Assembly (NCBI GenBank): GCA_016714045.1
Contig: JADJNY010000006.1
Span: 186,001-250,000, forward strand
DNA: 64,000 nucleotides
Direction of reading: 5' to 3'
Source: Planctomycetota bacterium
Lineage (GTDB): Bacteria; Planctomycetota; UBA1135; GCA-002686595
The notes below the pieces were generated by a model. The model did no database searches. It was not told the origin of the DNA and saw only the letters and a list, made by a program, of their open reading frames with translations. Positions 61,433-64,000 of this stretch are shown here, in pieces; position 1 is the stretch's first letter, and the number at the start of each line of letters is the position of its first letter. The position numbers were made by a program, and so were the translations under genes.

Positions 61433-64000
61433 CTACCCCGCCTTCCCCGCCCACGTCCGCGCGACGTGCTCCAGGTCCGGGGCCTCGCCGTCGGCGCTCG
61501 CGAAGAAGTGGCGCTCGAGGCGCGCGATCTCCGCGGCGAGCTCGCGCTTCTCCTTCGGCGCGATCGCGTCCTCGCGCTCGATCTCGCGCAGGAGTCCGAT
61601 CACCGTGAACGGCGTGACCTCGTCCGGCACGCGGTAGCGCGCCTCCGCGGTCGCGGCGTCGGTCCGCTTCCTGCGCACGAGCCACAGCGTCGCGAACAAC
61701 CCGATGGCCACGGCCGGGATGGCCCACATCCACGCGCGGCTCGGCTTGCCGTACTGGCGCTCGAGCTCGACGACGTCGCCCACGCTCGCGAGGTCCGCGT
61801 CGACGTAGCGGAAGTGCTCGCTGCCCGCCGTCTCGACCTTCGGCTTCCCGAACGCGAACGAATCGGGCCGCGGCGCGCCTTCCTTCGCTTTCAAGGTGAG
61901 CGTCACGATGCGCTCGCACACGACGGCGCGCGTGTCTTCCTCTTCGTCGAACTTCACAGCGGCAGCCCCCGGGTCGTCCTTCTTCACGACGTCGAAGCCC
62001 GTCGCGGGGAGGTCGAGGAACGCGTCGAGCGACGGCGGAATGCCGAGCGCGGTCGCCTTGACCTCGAGGAGCAGCTTCCCGTCCTTCGCCTGCCGCTCGT
62101 CGAGCGTCTGCACGACCTTCAAGTTGCGGAACGGGCGTTCGTCGCCCGCGTCCGGCGTCGCGTCGATCGGCAGCACCGCGGACTCGATCGGCAACACCGC
62201 GTAACCCGACGTATCCAGGAAGTCGAGGTCGAGGCGCAAGGGCGGCACGCGATCGACCTGCGGCCCCTTGGGCTTGAGCAGGATGTACGCGTACGGCGTG
62301 ACGCGCCAGCCAAACGTCTCGCTCGCGATCGAGCGCACCGCGGGCTGGTTGAACGTGACGGAGAGCACCTCGAACTGCTCGGAGAGCGCGGCGCGCGCCG
62401 CCTCCTCGAACTTGTCGCGGTAGTCCTCCTCGGGCCGGCCGTAGTTGTACGAGAACGCCATCGCGTTCTGGTTCTGGAGGTACTTGCCGAAGCCGCCCGA
62501 CTCGCGCTCGATCTCGGCGGTGTGCCGCAAGTTGACCTGGAGGCCGAACGGCGCGCCGTGGCCGACCTTGTCGGCGCCGTCGATCTTCGCCTCGAGCCGG
62601 ATCTCGGTGACGAGGTCCTTGTAGTAGTCGTAGACGTCGCGCGCTTCCCTCGCGAGGTCGTTGTCGCCCGTGATCGCGAGGCCCTCGCGCACGTAGCGGA
62701 ACTTCACCGCGGGCTTCGCGCTCCCCATGCGCGTGAAGAGCGCGCTCGCGAACATGTCGAGGTGGCGCTTCGACTTCTCGCCGGGCAGCAGCGCGAACGC
62801 CTCGCGGATCTGCGGGATCTCGGCCGCGGCGAGCGTCTGCTCGTGCGTGATCGCGCCCAGGTCGCTGGCGCCGAGCGCCGCGTAGAACCACGTGTCGAAG
62901 ACCTGCGTCGTCTCCTTCTCGACGTCGAGCGTCGGCGCGACGGCGAGGTACGCGTTCGCGGCCGCGTGGAAGAGCTCGAAGGCGGCGGCGCGGCGCTGGG
63001 AAAACTCGGGGTCCTTCTTCAGCGTCCAGCGGTAGTTGTTCTCGTCGTGCGCGAGCGCCCCGCGCACGAGCAGGAGTTCCCAGCTCTTCGGATGGTCGAC
63101 GAGCGCCTTGCGTACGGCCTCGTTCGCCAGGGAGTACCCCGCGAGCACCTCGGCCTCGATGTCCTTCTGCTTGCGCTTCGTCTTCGACTTCTCCTGCTCG
63201 GCGGGGTCGCGCCAGATCGTCAGCAGGTTCTGGCGCATCGCCTGGACGAGCGCGGCGAGCGTCGCGGGCTCGAGGTCCTTCATCGGACCGAACACCTGCT
63301 CGATCGTGTCGATGCGGTAGATCTCGGCCGAACTGTGCGCGGCGGTGAACGCCTGCGACACGAGGTTTTGGTCGAGCTCGACGGGCAGCTTGCGGAGGCG
63401 CTCGATCCACGTGCCGAGCTCGACTAGGTTGCGCTCCTGCTTCGAGCGCGTCAGCGGGATGCCGTTCGCGCGCTCGTCGAAGCCGTACATGTACATGTAC
63501 GGGTTGTTCTGCTGCGCCTGGTTCGGGTTGTGGTTCTTCGCCCACACGCGCAGGAACTCGTCGACGAGCTCCTTCGCCTGCTTGCCGTGCCGCGCCGCGA
63601 GGCTCTCGATGTACGGGAACGCGAGCTTCTCCTCGGAGACCTTCAGGTAGAGCTGCGCGAACACGACGTCGAACTTGGGCCGCAACGCCTCGTCGACGTG
63701 CGCGAGCCACGCGTCGTCGGGCCGCGCCTCGAGGATCTCGCCCGTCTTGATCGGCGAGGGCATGTTGCCGCGGTTCCACGAGTCGGGGTCCCAGTAGAAC
63801 GTGTTGCCGAAGCGGTCACGCTGCACGCGCGAGCGCATGCCCGTCGACGTGTCCCACTGGTAGGTGAACTGCGCTTCCTTGAGCCAGTTGCTCGCGAGCA
63901 GGGAGAGCGTGCGCTTCCAGCTCTCCGCGCGCTCCGGCGCCGCGCGAAGGAGTGCCTTGGTCGCGGTCGTCTGCAATTTGAGCCAATCGAGGCGCGCGTC
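61433..64000 (-). CDS. Large membrane-anchored protein, 5' end outside window
   Basis: Not recognised. At least 855 aa; the frame stays open to the window edge (residues DARLDWLKLQTTATKALL precede the first possible start), so the gene is truncated. Near the C-terminus, AWMWAIPAVAIGLFATLWLV is a single transmembrane segment, followed by a 90-residue cytoplasmic tail (RRKRTDAATAEARYRVPDEV). The rest is helical, with an Asn/Gln/Tyr/Met-rich patch (NPNQAQQNNPYMYMYG) and a beta-rich region before the membrane segment (ALGIPPSLDAFLDLPATGF). Extracytoplasmic location of the large N-terminal part is likely. Its stop is 46 bp beyond the duplicated palindrome. Confidence 0.75.
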   Translation of the reverse strand, partial: DARLDWLKLQTTATKALLRAAPERAESWKRTLSLLASNWLKEAQFTYQWDTSTGMRSRVQRDRFGNTFYWDPDSWNRGNMPSPIKTGEILEARPDDAWLAHVDEALRPKFDVVFAQLYLKVSEEKLAFPYIESLAARHGKQAKELVDEFLRVWAKNHNPNQAQQNNPYMYMYGFDERANGIPLTRSKQERNLVELGTWIERLRKLPVELDQNLVSQAFTAAHSSAEIYRIDTIEQVFGPMKDLEPATLAALVQAMRQNLLTIWRDPAEQEKSKTKRKQKDIEAEVLAGYSLANEAVRKALVDHPKSWELLLVRGALAHDENNYRWTLKKDPEFSQRRAAAFELFHAAANAYLAVAPTLDVEKETTQVFDTWFYAALGASDLGAITHEQTLAAAEIPQIREAFALLPGEKSKRHLDMFASALFTRMGSAKPAVKFRYVREGLAITGDNDLAREARDVYDYYKDLVTEIRLEAKIDGADKVGHGAPFGLQVNLRHTAEIERESGGFGKYLQNQNAMAFSYNYGRPEEDYRDKFEEAARAALSEQFEVLSVTFNQPAVRSIASETFGWRVTPYAYILLKPKGPQVDRVPPLRLDLDFLDTSGYAVLPIESAVLPIDATPDAGDERPFRNLKVVQTLDERQAKDGKLLLEVKATALGIPPSLDAFLDLPATGFDVVKKDDPGAAAVKFDEEEDTRAVVCERIVTLTLKAKEGAPRPDSFAFGKPKVETAGSEHFRYVDADLASVGDVVELERQYGKPSRAWMWAIPAVAIGLFATLWLVRRKRTDAATAEARYRVPDEVTPFTVIGLLREIEREDAIAPKEKRELAAEIARLERHFFASADGEAPDLEHVARTWAGKAG

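Overview
This 64 kb window is a high-GC bacterial chromosome segment, most likely from a planctomycete. The taxon is an inference from protein content. It carries many large secreted beta-propeller, beta-helix and alpha/alpha-toroid proteins, DUF1570- and DUF6263-like proteins, and a Cys/Gly-rich C-terminal module shared by several secreted proteins. There are no rRNA or tRNA genes, no CRISPR array, and no convincing prophage or transposase gene. Short overlapping gene pairs (GTGA or ATGA) are common.

Layout. 0-4 kb: a partial esterase, a DUF6263-like exported protein, an ATP-grasp ligase and a second esterase. 4-9 kb: a Ser/Thr/Asn/Arg low-complexity protein, a secreted toroid protein and a secreted beta-helix protein. 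9-13.4 kb: glgC (ADP-glucose synthesis) divergent from a GCS2-CBS ligase coupled to an AstE-like deacylase. With the ATP-grasp/esterase genes this looks like parts of a peptide-forming amidoligase system. 13.5-15.8 kb: two deviant-Walker (ParA and MinD/FlhG type) ATPases with a YbjQ-family protein. 16-19.5 kb: an AT-richer block of secreted proteins. 19.8-31 kb: pyruvate kinase, then secreted repeat proteins and zinc peptidases. 31-36 kb: a DUF309-Rieske fusion and a hybrid histidine kinase. 36-40 kb: an AtuA-type pair, an internally deleted pta, and two FKBP lipoproteins. 40-46 kb: small lipoproteins, fructose-1,6-bisphosphatase, a TPR lipoprotein, a frameshifted VOC protein and an archaemetzincin-like lipoprotein.

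46-50.8 kb is a tightly coupled five-gene operon: a KAS III/OleA-like synthase, an OleD-like reductase, an MBL hydrolase, a ceramide-glucosyltransferase-like enzyme and a PAP2 phosphatase. It reads as a biosynthetic pathway for an unusual lipid or glycolipid. 50.8-55 kb: an OPT transporter, a LOR/SDH-domain enzyme and a DUF4388 protein. 55.4-60.1 kb: an ArsR-methyltransferase fusion upstream of cobalamin-dependent methionine synthase (metH). 60.1-64 kb: a DUF4143-type ATPase with a duplicated palindromic operator over its start codon, and a large membrane-anchored protein running off the window.

Several genes are broken. metH, the VOC protein, the OPT N-terminus and one small gene each need a single-base change to be read through, and pta lacks roughly 90-100 internal codons. 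The single-base cases lie in or next to short homopolymers, so base-calling or assembly error must be excluded before calling pseudogenes. A 135-bp two-hairpin element preceded by a G-run cluster occurs twice, at 21.6 kb and 52.8 kb.
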